From contig DKAT01000084.1 in assembly GCA_002450905.1 (NCBI GenBank), positions 69,575 to 133,574 on the forward strand: a stretch of DNA of 64,000 bases. Reading direction: 5' to 3'. Shown piece by piece: positions 1 through 7,842 of this stretch (within the stretch, counting starts at the first letter, position 1; each line of letters starts with the position of its first letter). Origin of the DNA: Spirochaetia bacterium UBA6919 (GTDB lineage: Bacteria > Spirochaetota > UBA6919). Position numbers and translations under genes: made by a program. The notes below the pieces were generated by a model, which was not told the origin of the DNA, searched no databases, and saw only the letters and a program-made list of their open reading frames with translations.

Positions 1-12
1 TATTTGGGTCAT
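1..12 (-). CDS. Start of a gene cut by the left window edge
   Basis: Only the first four codons (Met-Thr-Gln-Ile) of a minus-strand gene lie in the window. The call rests on an ATG at 12-10 preceded by a strong purine-rich ribosome binding site (AAAGGGGAG on the minus strand, about 5 bases upstream). Nothing can be said about the product. It lies downstream of the PP-loop gene in the same direction, 117 bases away, so it could be the next gene of that unit. Confidence 0.4.
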
Positions 13-129
13 TTTTACTCCCCTTTAATTTATATAGAATCATCGAATTATGATTTATTTTTATTTTGTGAGATTTTAAAATATATAAAAAAATAGAGGA
101 TTGGCAAATATTTTCTTTATAAGAAAGGA

Positions 130-1176
130 TTATCGAATAAGATATTTATCAACTTCTTCTTTTGGGAAAGGAATTACAGTTATATTGCCATTTGTATCTT
201 TGTTCTGATAATTAATTATAATATTCTCACCCTTGCAATATCGTGCTATAATTTTTCCTGCATGTTCAAGCATTGGAATATCTTGATTTTTAGAAATAAG
301 TAAAGCACTAGGACCTTTAGATATTGGCTCAAAGAAAGTTCCAAGACTTTTAAAATGGGTTAACTTGTAATTTTCTTTCTCATCTCGTGCTACAATAAGT
401 TTTGAATCATCATTTATTCTAAAATGTCTTCCAATCTTAAGTAGTTTAATTTCATTTAAATTATTTTCTTTGTTATATTGGAAATAATCTTTTAAGCGAT
501 GTGAGAATTCTGTTTCAGTTAATAAACAACCTCCTGAAGGACAGGAGTAATTTTCTATATCAAGATCTTCTACTAATTGATACTGAATTTTACGGCTACG
601 CCCTGATATATTTGGCAGGCTTTCAAGATCTATCATCTGTTTTACATCTTCTGATAAATTCGTTTCCTTGCTTACACTGAGAGGTCTTAGAATACGTCCC
701 TCTAATCCACTTTCCTTTTCAATAAGATACATTGAATTATTTGTCTGTGACATTGGTCTCTGGCCTTTGATTTCACCGGTTATTACAAATGAGGCTCCTG
801 TTTCATCCATGTATTCCTTGGCCTTCTTGAACATAAATATACGACAATCAATACAAGGATTCATTCCCCTGCCGTAACCATACTTTGGATGCCTGATTAC
901 TTGCAAATATTCTTTTGTAACACTCATGATTTTAAGGGGAATATCCACTTCTTTTGATACAGATTTAGATTCAAACTTGCATCCACTTTTTGTGCAGGTG
1001 CAAAATGCAGTGTGGAAATTAAGTGCAGTAAGTTCAATGCCTTGTTTCTTCATCAGGTGTGTTGCTATAGTGCTGTCAAGACCTCCAGACAATAGTACCA
1101 CGGCTTTTTTGGGATTAGATTCCTTGTTATTATCTGATGGGTTCGTTATTTGATTTGTTGAAATATTGTTATTCAT
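130..1176 (-). CDS. PP-loop ATP-pyrophosphatase, tRNA-thiolation (MnmA/ThiI-like) family
   Basis: This is a 348-residue cytoplasmic enzyme with the PP-loop SGGLDST at residues 30-36, the signature of N-type ATP pyrophosphatases that adenylate a substrate such as a tRNA uridine. Further family features are a Cys cluster at 59, 61 and 66, NPCIDCR at 106-112, GEIKGQRP at 134-141 and CPSGGC at 212-217. This layout matches proteins often labelled tRNA 2-thiouridine methyltransferase-like, distinct from true MnmA; the Cys-rich pairs suggest metal or sulfur handling (inference). The start has AAGG about 7 bases upstream of the ATG. It follows the outer-membrane barrel gene by 15 bases and is probably cotranscribed with it. 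The exact substrate is uncertain. Confidence 0.75.
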   Translation of the reverse strand: MNNNISTNQITNPSDNNKESNPKKAVVLLSGGLDSTIATHLMKKQGIELTALNFHTAFCTCTKSGCKFESKSVSKEVDIPLKIMSVTKEYLQVIRHPKYGYGRGMNPCIDCRIFMFKKAKEYMDETGASFVITGEIKGQRPMSQTNNSMYLIEKESGLEGRILRPLSVSKETNLSEDVKQMIDLESLPNISGRSRKIQYQLVEDLDIENYSCPSGGCLLTETEFSHRLKDYFQYNKENNLNEIKLLKIGRHFRINDDSKLIVARDEKENYKLTHFKSLGTFFEPISKGPSALLISKNQDIPMLEHAGKIIARYCKGENIIINYQNKDTNGNITVIPFPKEEVDKYLIR

Positions 1177-1191
1177 TAGATATCCTTGTAT

Positions 1192-1794
1192 TTATAACTT
1201 TATATTATATCCCACCAGGAAACTAAGCATTCTGGTACGAAGAGTTTCATTGGGGTTGGTGGTATAATTAGGGAATCCAATATAAGTTCTGATTTCGACT
1301 GCGATGATATGTCGTTTTTTTAGATGAAAATTATAACCAAGTAAAAATAATAATTCGTAATTAAAATTAGTCACATTAGATACATATTGATTTCCAACAG
1401 AATCTGTAAAATTGGCGTTTAAGTTATATTGAAAATTCATTCCCAGTCCTAACCAAAATCGTTTATAATAAAACTTTGATATAACAGGAAATCCAAAGTA
1501 TTTAATTATTTCTCTGCCATTTGAAAAATCCCCTCCGCGAACCTGATACATAGCATCAATTTCAAAGGCAATGGAGAATTTATTATTTTTTTTTTTAAGC
1601 GGAATATAGAATTCAAAGGATAAGCCAACTTCACCGGCAGTATAAATATTCGAGACTTCATTTGAGGTGTATTGGGCAAAGGGCCAACCCAGACCACCCT
1701 TAGCACCAATTCTAAATTCTATTGCGTGGGAATTTTGTGAATGAAAGATTATTTGTAAAAAAACAAATATGATAACAATAAAAGATTTATATAT
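1192..1794 (-). CDS. Small outer-membrane beta-barrel protein, probable ATA start
   Basis: The minus-strand frame is open from 1797 to the stop at 1192 and encodes about 200 residues. The first 24 form a signal peptide: a Lys, a hydrophobic run, then Ser-His-Ala as a likely cleavage site. The mature part has alternating hydrophobic/aromatic strands with repeated Tyr, Phe and Gly, as in porin-like or opacity-type barrels. No ATG, GTG or TTG lies at the N-terminus. An upstream in-frame TAA at 1800-1798 is followed by ATA at 1794-1792, and GGAG ends 6 bases before this ATA, so ATA is the best start. The first ATG in frame (1551) would remove the signal peptide. No known family is assigned. Confidence 0.65.
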   Translation of the reverse strand: MYKSFIVIIFVFLQIIFHSQNSHAIEFRIGAKGGLGWPFAQYTSNEVSNIYTAGEVGLSFEFYIPLKKKNNKFSIAFEIDAMYQVRGGDFSNGREIIKYFGFPVISKFYYKRFWLGLGMNFQYNLNANFTDSVGNQYVSNVTNFNYELLFLLGYNFHLKKRHIIAVEIRTYIGFPNYTTNPNETLRTRMLSFLVGYNIKL

Positions 1795-1922
1795 ATTTTA
1801 CTCCAATTTATTGCCCAATGAAATATATAACATTTTTTTACATTGATCAATAATTATTGATTAATTTTTTAAGATTGGCTTATTATAAGCAAATGAATAG
1901 TTATTATTGTCTTATTTTAATA

Positions 1923-2477
1923 TTAAAACACACCCGACGAATTGTTTTTATCGTCCTCGCTCAAAAAACCCCTAAACTTATAGAGGACAGTTCCATCCGG
2001 ACTTATATTCACATCAGCATATCCCTTATCAGTCCATTTTTTAAGTAATTTTTCGGCATCATCAATATTGATATCTGTTTCAGCAGCAATCTCAAGGGGA
2101 GTTAATTTCCCATTGTGCTTTTTAGCCAGAAGTAATATTATTTTCTCCTTCTCACTTTCTGAGAGTTTAGCATTTTTCATAGGAAAAAAAGTGGATTTAT
2201 CTTTGGAAGAGTTATTTATAATCGATCTGTTTGCATTTTTTACTTGTTGAGGGAGGGTAAATAAATCTATAAATGTACCTATGGCAGGGATAGCTATTAT
2301 TGGAGTTATAAAACACACATTGAATGAGAGTCCCATGATTTGGATCAGGACAGGTAAAGCTAATGAACTGGATAAGTAGAGTAATCCAATTTTATTATTA
2401 TTCAGATAAAATTTATGTGCTCCAAATATTCCCAATGTTAAGCAAAGTATATAGGCTGTTACGTTATCTTTCATCAA
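1923..2477 (-). CDS. TM2-domain membrane protein with C-terminal winged-helix-like domain
   Basis: This 184-residue protein has an N-terminal TM2 domain: two transmembrane helices (about residues 7-24 and 30-75) with the typical Gly-Ile-Phe-Gly-Ala-His-Lys-Phe-Tyr turn. After a polar linker, residues 100-170 look like a small winged-helix domain (Ser-Glu-Ser-Glu-Lys-Glu-Lys-Ile start, helical pairs, then a Tyr-Ala-Asp-Val wing). Its ATG overlaps the stop of the Omp85 gene by four bases (ATGA), so the two are translationally coupled. The role is unknown; TM2 proteins are often of unclear function. The pairing with an outer-membrane assembly-type protein may be meaningful or simply operon packing. 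Confidence 0.7.
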   Translation of the reverse strand: MMKDNVTAYILCLTLGIFGAHKFYLNNNKIGLLYLSSSLALPVLIQIMGLSFNVCFITPIIAIPAIGTFIDLFTLPQQVKNANRSIINNSSKDKSTFFPMKNAKLSESEKEKIILLLAKKHNGKLTPLEIAAETDINIDDAEKLLKKWTDKGYADVNISPDGTVLYKFRGFLSEDDKNNSSGVF

Positions 2478-4336
2478 AAACCACCTGTTAAATTAAGATA
2501 ATAATATTGGTCTCTGTGCTGTAAGAATGTAAATGAAGGACTTTTATATCCCGACTCAGATAATTTGATACCAATATTTATACTTCCTGGAAATCCAAAT
2601 AGAAATGAATGATGATATTTACTTGGTGACCATCTTAATCCAATTCCAACACCATATCCAAAATCAAGGGGATTAAAATCACTTAATCTTTCCCAGATAC
2701 TTCCACCTTCAAAAAATATAACAAAATAGGAATCATCGAGTAATTTTCTTGTACTTATCCTTAACTCCATTGCACCATATCCACTTGCTTTGACGTAATT
2801 AACATTTCTAATCTGGGCATCAGTTTTTCTGTTGCTATAAGCATAAATTAGTGAGCTATTTGTATTTGAAACAACATAGTCCCCTCTGAAAAAAAATCCA
2901 AGGACAAAACTATAATTTAATTTAAAATAAAAATCTAATTGACCATTAAATAATTGAGTAATAGTTCCTTCAGGGATAATGCTATATGATCCCATGGCAC
3001 GTATTCCACGAAATGGATTGAAAGTATCATTTAAATTATTATATGATAATATTAATCCAACTTCTGTTTGAAAAGTATTATCATTTAATACTAGTCCTGT
3101 GGGTGTTGTTATTTTATCACCAGATCTATCGATAACTTTTTCTTTTGTAAAGATTTCTTTTGCAAAAATATATGATGAAAAGAAATCAACGATATTTAAA
3201 CCAAATGTAAGGCGAATTGAATATTTTTCAGAAAGACGATATGAATTATCCGCTATTTGCAAAACAAAATCTTCTTTTTGGAGTCTAGTACTTAGGAAAA
3301 AAATGTTATTCAGATCGGGTTTGGTATATTCCAAAATAAATGATACAGTATTTAAAAATACCTCATATCCAGCCTGGGCAAGAAATCGATCTCTTTTACC
3401 ATTAATATTTAAATGGATATATTGTGCCAGAAAAATAGGCCCGATGGTATTTTTATAAAGTGTAGTTGTGGTAAAATTACTTTGATCGACTTCTATAACC
3501 TCGATTACAAGATCACAATAAATCACTTCGTCTTTAATTCTATTAATTTTTTTAAAATTATAATAAACTTCAGAGAAAAGTCCTGTTTGTTTTAACTTTA
3601 TAAAACTCTTATCTAAAATTGAGTCAGATGTAATTGGGTATCCCAGCCGAATATGTATCAATCTCAACATTTTATCATAGGATAAATAATTTGCACCTTG
3701 TACTTTAATAGAATTAATTATTAATTGTTTTATGGGAAAGATATATATTTTTATTTGAACAGTATCATTTTTTTCATCTCTCTTAATTTCTTTAGAAATA
3801 TTAATAAGAAAAACCCCTAACTTCTGATAATATAATAAGAAATCTTTAATCCCCTTGTGATAATTCATGCTATTATAAATACCATCTTTAATAAAATTAT
3901 ATTCATCCAGAAAGTCTAATAAGTAAGACGATTTTGTATTTGAGGTGTTTATAATTTCAATAGATCGAATTGTGGGATTCTCCTGGAAAGAAAGTACCAG
4001 ATTATAATATCTGCTCTTAGAAGTTGGAATCAGATGAGAATTAAGCGATTTTTCTTCAATGTAACCAGAATTATTTATCTGATTTAATATTTTTTTTATT
4101 TCCCATGCCCAATAATCTTGATTTTCGCGAAGTCCAAATATTTTTTTTAGAAATGGGTGATTGAATTTTTTATATTTTGTTATAATAATTTTATCGATAT
4201 GAAATATTATATTATTGGAGAAATCTTTGATATGTAATTTTTTATCTAACTTAGTATGACTTTTGATTGGAAAGTGAATAAAAAAAATTATAAAAATGAT
4301 ATTTATTATTATCTTATATTGCAGATTATTTAACAT
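2474..4336 (-). CDS. Omp85 (BamA/TamA) family outer-membrane protein
   Basis: This 620-residue protein starts with a signal peptide (about residues 1-26). A periplasmic region to about residue 285 includes at least two POTRA-like domains: one near 110-200, and one beginning at Ile-Ile-Asn-Ser-Ile-Lys-Val-Gln-Gly near 205. The C-terminal half is a surface-antigen barrel with alternating strands and Arg/Gly-rich turns (Phe-Asn-Pro-Phe-Arg-Gly-Ile-Arg), ending in Phe as expected for BAM recognition. It is shorter than a canonical five-POTRA BamA of about 800 residues, so it may be a TamA-like or accessory Omp85 protein rather than the essential insertase. A gap of 138 bases separates its start from the divergent promoter of the ribosomal cluster. 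Confidence 0.8.
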   Translation of the reverse strand: MLNNLQYKIIINIIFIIFFIHFPIKSHTKLDKKLHIKDFSNNIIFHIDKIIITKYKKFNHPFLKKIFGLRENQDYWAWEIKKILNQINNSGYIEEKSLNSHLIPTSKSRYYNLVLSFQENPTIRSIEIINTSNTKSSYLLDFLDEYNFIKDGIYNSMNYHKGIKDFLLYYQKLGVFLINISKEIKRDEKNDTVQIKIYIFPIKQLIINSIKVQGANYLSYDKMLRLIHIRLGYPITSDSILDKSFIKLKQTGLFSEVYYNFKKINRIKDEVIYCDLVIEVIEVDQSNFTTTTLYKNTIGPIFLAQYIHLNINGKRDRFLAQAGYEVFLNTVSFILEYTKPDLNNIFFLSTRLQKEDFVLQIADNSYRLSEKYSIRLTFGLNIVDFFSSYIFAKEIFTKEKVIDRSGDKITTPTGLVLNDNTFQTEVGLILSYNNLNDTFNPFRGIRAMGSYSIIPEGTITQLFNGQLDFYFKLNYSFVLGFFFRGDYVVSNTNSSLIYAYSNRKTDAQIRNVNYVKASGYGAMELRISTRKLLDDSYFVIFFEGGSIWERLSDFNPLDFGYGVGIGLRWSPSKYHHSFLFGFPGSINIGIKLSESGYKSPSFTFLQHRDQYYYLNLTGGF

Positions 4337-4474
4337 TTTTTTATTTTCTAATACCGATATAAATTGAATTCACTAAATAAATCATAACAAATAATATCGT
4401 CAAGTTTATTAATAATCATCATAGTATAACAATGATTTTTTATTTATATATTCTTAATAATATTAAAAAAATGA

Positions 4475-4503
4475 TTGACTTATTCAATTTGTTTTGTTAG
4501 AAT
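4475..4503 (+). promoter_or_regulatory. Sigma-70-type promoter of the tRNA-secE-nusG-ribosomal cluster
   Basis: A TTGACT -35 box (4475-4480) and a TAGAAT -10 box (4498-4503) are separated by exactly 17 bases. Both match consensus at 5 of 6 positions. Transcription would start near 4510, about 18 bases before tRNA-Thr, which suits a processed tRNA-mRNA transcript. Confidence 0.7.
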
Positions 4504-4527
4504 TATTGCCTAATTATTTCAGGTTAC

Positions 4528-4600
4528 GCCCACGTAGCTCAGTCGGTAGAGTACTTGCATGGTAAGCAAGCGGTCACCAGTTCAATCCTGGTCGTGGGCT
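4528..4600 (+). tRNA. tRNA-Thr (anticodon GGT)
   Basis: The cloverleaf folds by eye. The acceptor stem GCCCACG (4528-4534) pairs with CGTGGGC (4593-4599). The anticodon stem CTTGC/GCAAG encloses a loop with anticodon GGT, and the T arm ACCAG/CTGGT carries TTCAATC. The discriminator base is T at 4600. No CCA is encoded. Confidence 0.95.
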
Positions 4601-4628
4601 CACGAAGTATTTCCTATGATAATGACTT

Positions 4629-4701
4629 AGGTCTGTAGCTCAATTGGTAGAGCACTGGTCTCCAAAACCAGGGGCTGGGGGTTCAAGTCCCTCCAGGCCT
4701 G
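4629..4701 (+). tRNA. tRNA-Trp (anticodon CCA)
   Basis: The acceptor stem AGGTCTG (4629-4635) pairs with CAGGCCT (4694-4700) with one G-T wobble. The anticodon stem CTGGT/ACCAG encloses the loop CTCCAAA with anticodon CCA. The T loop has TTCAAGT. The discriminator base is G at 4701 and CCA is not encoded. A tRNA-Trp immediately before secE is the common bacterial arrangement. Confidence 0.95.
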
Positions 4702-4717
4702 TAATAATATTTTAACA

Positions 4718-4924
4718 TTGGGTTTAGCTTTGAAAAAAGAAAGTAAAATAGTTAATTTTGTAAGAGAATCTCTGGTTGAGCTAAAAAAGGTTTCCTGGCC
4801 TAAAAAAGAAGAAGTGATAAACTCCACAGTCATTGTGTTTGTTGTAGTTATTGCAATAGCCCTGATTCTGGGTTTCTTTGATTATGTGGTGGGTCAAGCT
4901 GTTTTGTATATATTCAAGCCATAA
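4718..4924 (+). CDS. secE: Protein translocase subunit SecE
   Basis: SecE is the small essential subunit of the SecYEG inner-membrane channel. At 68 residues this is the short single-span form: an amphipathic helix with Val-Glu-Leu-Lys-Lys-Val-Ser-Trp-Pro (the family hallmark, about residues 20-28) followed by one transmembrane helix (about 37-60). There is no in-frame ATG. The start is TTG at 4718 or, equally possible, TTG at 4730; neither has a strong Shine-Dalgarno sequence. It lies 16 bases after tRNA-Trp and just before nusG, the usual gene order. Confidence 0.93.
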   Translation: MGLALKKESKIVNFVRESLVELKKVSWPKKEEVINSTVIVFVVVIAIALILGFFDYVVGQAVLYIFKP

Positions 4925-4962
4925 CAGTCTAATTCATTTATCTTTAATATGGTATTTTATTA

Positions 4963-5523
4963 ATGGCTAAAAATTGGTATATTCTACACATTTATTCTGG
5001 GTATGAAAATAAAGTTAGTTCTTATATTGAAAAGAATTTAAAAAAGAAAGATTTTGGTCATCACATTGGTGATGTAAGAATACCCACTGAAAATATCGTC
5101 GAAATGCACAATGGGAAAAAAAGGCAGATTAAAAAAAAGTTTTTTCCTGGCTATATCCTCATCGAAATGGATCTTCCTGATGTGCCTGAAGAATGGAAAG
5201 CGGTTTGTGGGGCTATTACTTCAATTCAGGGTGTTACAGGATTTGTTGGGGCTGGGAAGAACCAAAAACCCTCTCCTATAACAACTGACGAAGCTAAGGA
5301 TATTCTTCAGCGTATGGGTGATATTAAAACAACGGATACTCTTGTTCCTAAAATCTCTTTTACCCTAGGTGAATCGGTTCGGGTCGTTGATGGTCCTTTC
5401 AGTAATTTTAATGGGGTTGTTGAAGATATTAATTATGAGAAAGGGAAAGTCAAGGTGAGAGTGGAAATATTTGGAAGATCAACCCCCGTAGAACTGGATT
5501 TTTTACAGGTCGAAACATTATAA
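4963..5523 (+). CDS. nusG: Transcription termination/antitermination factor NusG
   Basis: NusG binds RNA polymerase, suppresses pausing and links it to Rho or the ribosome. The 186 residues contain the N-terminal NGN domain (Trp-Tyr-Ile-Leu-His-Ile-Tyr-Ser-Gly-Tyr-Glu near the start, Phe-Phe-Pro-Gly-Tyr-Ile near residue 60) and the C-terminal KOW domain (Val-Asp-Gly-Pro-Phe-Ser-Asn-Phe-Asn-Gly near residues 144-153). Length is normal and there is no large insertion. Context (secE before, rplK after) is diagnostic. Confidence 0.97.
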   Translation: MAKNWYILHIYSGYENKVSSYIEKNLKKKDFGHHIGDVRIPTENIVEMHNGKKRQIKKKFFPGYILIEMDLPDVPEEWKAVCGAITSIQGVTGFVGAGKNQKPSPITTDEAKDILQRMGDIKTTDTLVPKISFTLGESVRVVDGPFSNFNGVVEDINYEKGKVKVRVEIFGRSTPVELDFLQVETL

Positions 5524-5538
5524 TTTTTGGAGTCCACT

Positions 5539-5961
5539 ATGGCAAAACAAATTAAAGCAATGGTTAAGTTGCAACTACCAGCTGGTAAGGCTAATCCATC
5601 ACCTCCTGTTGGGCCTGCACTGGGTCAGCATGGCGTGAATATCATGGATTTTTGTAAAGACTTTAATGCAAAGACTTCTGATAAGGGTGATTTAATTATT
5701 CCAGTTGTCATAACGATTTATACAGACCGCACATTCACTTATATTATGAAAACCCCTCCTGCGGCTATATTGATCAAGAAGGCGATAAAGTTAGATCGGG
5801 GTTCTCCTAATCCGCTCAAAAAAGTCGCTACCATGACTCAGAAACAATTGGAAGAAGTAGCGCAAACAAAGATGCCTGACCTGAATGCAAATACCCTGGA
5901 AGGGGCTATGAATATTATCAAGGGTACAGCCCGTAGTATGGGTGTGGAAATTGTAGGTTAG
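5539..5961 (+). CDS. rplK: 50S ribosomal protein L11
   Basis: L11 forms the GTPase-associated centre with 23S rRNA and L10/L12. The 140 residues contain the typical Leu-Gln-Leu-Pro-Ala-Gly-Lys-Ala-Asn-Pro-Ser-Pro-Pro-Val-Gly-Pro-Ala-Leu-Gly N-terminus and a C-terminal rRNA-binding domain. An open frame extends to a TTG at 5527, but GGAG at 5529-5532 sits 6 bases before the ATG at 5539, so 5539 is chosen. Confidence 0.97.
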   Translation: MAKQIKAMVKLQLPAGKANPSPPVGPALGQHGVNIMDFCKDFNAKTSDKGDLIIPVVITIYTDRTFTYIMKTPPAAILIKKAIKLDRGSPNPLKKVATMTQKQLEEVAQTKMPDLNANTLEGAMNIIKGTARSMGVEIVG

Positions 5962-6002
5962 TATTTCCGTAATTATCATTTGTAAAGGAATAAGATTAGA
6001 TT

Positions 6003-6704
6003 ATGAAAAGAAGTAAGAGATATAAAAGAGCGAAGGAGTTAGTTTTGAATAAAGATCAACTCCTCCAGGCAAAAGAGGCTCTGGATTTATTAAACAATAT
6101 TTCAAATAATGATGGTGCAAAGCTTAAGTTTGTTGAGGGTGTTGAAATCCATATTAATCTTAATCTTAAGGCGAAGCACACTATTCGTGACACGATGATT
6201 CTTCCACACACCATTGAGACAGCAGAAAAACGTATTTTGGTCTTTGCAAAGGGTGATAAGGCTACTGAGGCTCAGAACTCCGGTGCTGCTTTTGTTGGGG
6301 ACAATGATTTAATTGAAAGAATAAAAGGCGGTTGGATGGATTTTGATATCGCTATTGCCACGCCTGATATGATGAAAGATGTTGGAAAGTTAGGTCCAGT
6401 CTTGGGAAGAAGGGGTCTTATGCCTAATCCAAAGACAGGAACTGTTACTTTTGATATCAAGGGTGCTATAGAAGAGTTTAAAAAGGGTAAAATTGAGTTT
6501 CGTGCTGATAAAGCTGGTATCATCCATTTAAAAATTGGAAAGGTATCCATGTCGGCAGATCAGCTCTTTGATAACGCAAAAGCTCTTTTTCATGAAGTAT
6601 TGAGACGTAAGCCTAGTGATCTTAAAGGGGAATATGTGCGAAGTATCGCATTCTCGTCGACCATGGGTCCTGGTTTAAAAATCACACACCAGAGCTTAAA
6701 TTAG
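6003..6704 (+). CDS. rplA: 50S ribosomal protein L1
   Basis: L1 builds the mobile L1 stalk that helps release E-site tRNA; in many bacteria it also represses its own operon by binding the leader mRNA. The 233 residues have family landmarks such as Val-Leu-Gly-Arg-Arg-Gly-Leu-Met-Pro-Asn-Pro-Lys-Thr-Gly-Thr-Val near residues 132-147. It follows rplK by 41 bases and precedes rplJ by 9. No target hairpin for autoregulation was identified. Confidence 0.97.
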   Translation: MKRSKRYKRAKELVLNKDQLLQAKEALDLLNNISNNDGAKLKFVEGVEIHINLNLKAKHTIRDTMILPHTIETAEKRILVFAKGDKATEAQNSGAAFVGDNDLIERIKGGWMDFDIAIATPDMMKDVGKLGPVLGRRGLMPNPKTGTVTFDIKGAIEEFKKGKIEFRADKAGIIHLKIGKVSMSADQLFDNAKALFHEVLRRKPSDLKGEYVRSIAFSSTMGPGLKITHQSLN

Positions 6705-6713
6705 GAGTTAAAT

Positions 6714-7229
6714 ATGCCAACACCTGAGAAAATTGAACAGGTTAATCAAATAAAAGAAAAATTAAAAGAATATGATAATTTTATAGTTACAGATTATAGA
6801 GGTCTCACAGTAGAACAGATTACTAAGCTCAGAAAGAAATTAATGGAGCATGGTGTAGTATATCAGGTATTAAAGAATAATCTGGTTAAAATTGCTTTAA
6901 AAGAATCAAACATAGAAGGGGTCGATGAATATTTATTCGGTCCCACTGCTATAGCATTTGCAAAAGAAGATTCTGTAACCCCAAGTAAAATAATAGTCGA
7001 TTTCACAAAAGAAGCTAATAAATTAAAGGTTCGTGGAGCCTATTCTGAAGGTAAAGCCGTTAATGAAAATGCCGTTATTGCCTTGTCTAAATTGCCAAGT
7101 AAAGAAGTTCTATTGTCTAAACTTCTAGGTGGATTAAAGTCCCCTCTCACTTGTTTGGCAAATGTCTTGAATGGGCCTGTCCGTAATCTTGCTTATGCTT
7201 TAAAACAAGTTAGTGAAAAAAAACAATAA
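6714..7229 (+). CDS. rplJ: 50S ribosomal protein L10
   Basis: L10 anchors L7/L12 dimers to the ribosome. The 171 residues begin in the usual way with Pro-Thr-Pro-Glu-Lys and contain Thr-Asp-Tyr-Arg-Gly-Leu-Thr-Val (about residues 24-31) and Tyr-Gln-Val-Leu-Lys-Asn-Asn-Leu near 50-57. A GGAG ribosome binding site lies 6 bases before the ATG. It is followed by rplL after 17 bases. Confidence 0.96.
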   Translation: MPTPEKIEQVNQIKEKLKEYDNFIVTDYRGLTVEQITKLRKKLMEHGVVYQVLKNNLVKIALKESNIEGVDEYLFGPTAIAFAKEDSVTPSKIIVDFTKEANKLKVRGAYSEGKAVNENAVIALSKLPSKEVLLSKLLGGLKSPLTCLANVLNGPVRNLAYALKQVSEKKQ

Positions 7230-7246
7230 AATTGAGGAGATAAAAA

Positions 7247-7639
7247 ATGTCAACTGCAACTAAAATTAGTATTGACGAAGTATTTGAAGCTATAAAAAAC
7301 TTCACTATGGTTGAAGTCGCTGAATTAGTAAAAAAAATTGAAGATGAGTTTGGTGTAAGTGCCGCTGCCCCTGTTGCTATAGCTGCAGCACCTGCTGCTG
7401 GTGGTGGAGACGCTCCTGCTGCTGAAAAAACCGAATTCACTGTAATTTTAAAAAGTGCTGGTGGAAATAAGATCCCTGTCATTAAAGAAGTCAGGGCTAT
7501 TACTGGTCTAGCATTAAAAGAAGCTAAAGATATTGTTGAAGCTACTGACAAACCTGTAAAAGAAAATGTCCCTAAGGCTGAAGCTGAAAAAATTAAAGCT
7601 CAGCTTGAAGCGGCTGGTGCTACTGTCGAGTTAAAATAA
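7247..7639 (+). CDS. rplL: 50S ribosomal protein L7/L12
   Basis: L7/L12 is the multicopy stalk protein that recruits translation factors. The 130 residues show the N-terminal dimerisation helix, an Ala/Gly-rich hinge (about residues 37-60) and the globular C-terminal domain with Lys-Thr-Glu-Phe-Thr-Val-Ile-Leu and the Ala-Ile-Thr-Gly-Leu-Ala-Leu-Lys-Glu-Ala-Lys segment. AGGAG precedes the ATG. It is the last gene before a 203-base gap and rpoB. Confidence 0.97.
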   Translation: MSTATKISIDEVFEAIKNFTMVEVAELVKKIEDEFGVSAAAPVAIAAAPAAGGGDAPAAEKTEFTVILKSAGGNKIPVIKEVRAITGLALKEAKDIVEATDKPVKENVPKAEAEKIKAQLEAAGATVELK

Positions 7640-7739
7640 AATATTATTATGTCCTATGATTATTCTAAACATACATAATAAATCATCAGGGGAAATTTGC
7701 TTATTAATAGCATTAAATTAATTTATATTAATAATTACA

Positions 7740-7771
7740 AATCTTACTTGAAATTTCTTTCAGGTAAGATT
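7740..7771 (+). terminator. Hairpin between rplL and rpoB, possible attenuator
   Basis: AATCTTACTTGAAA (7740-7753) pairs with TTTCAGGTAAGATT (7758-7771) around a TTTC loop. This gives a 14-bp stem with a single G-T wobble. It is followed by an A/T-rich tract that is not a clean T run, so partial termination or RNA processing fits better than full termination. An attenuator and processing site at this spot is known in E. coli. Confidence 0.6.
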
Positions 7772-7842
7772 AATTATTTTAATCGGTTTATAAATTTTCC
7801 CACTACTTACAATTATAAGCAAAATTTGATGGGGTATGATTT

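Noticed and set aside
1506..1709. Separate 67-residue frame inside the barrel gene
   Set aside because: It lies in another frame of the same strand. The barrel frame is open throughout to 1797 and carries the signal peptide, so no frameshift is needed.
4627..4833. Minus-strand frame over tRNA-Trp and secE
   Set aside because: It is antisense to a tRNA and an essential gene, with translated tRNA sequence. It is a shadow frame.
7210..7551. Minus-strand 113-residue frame opposite rplL
   Set aside because: It is antisense to the Ala-rich rplL gene, has no ribosome binding site and shows the composition of a mirrored Ala-rich coding region.
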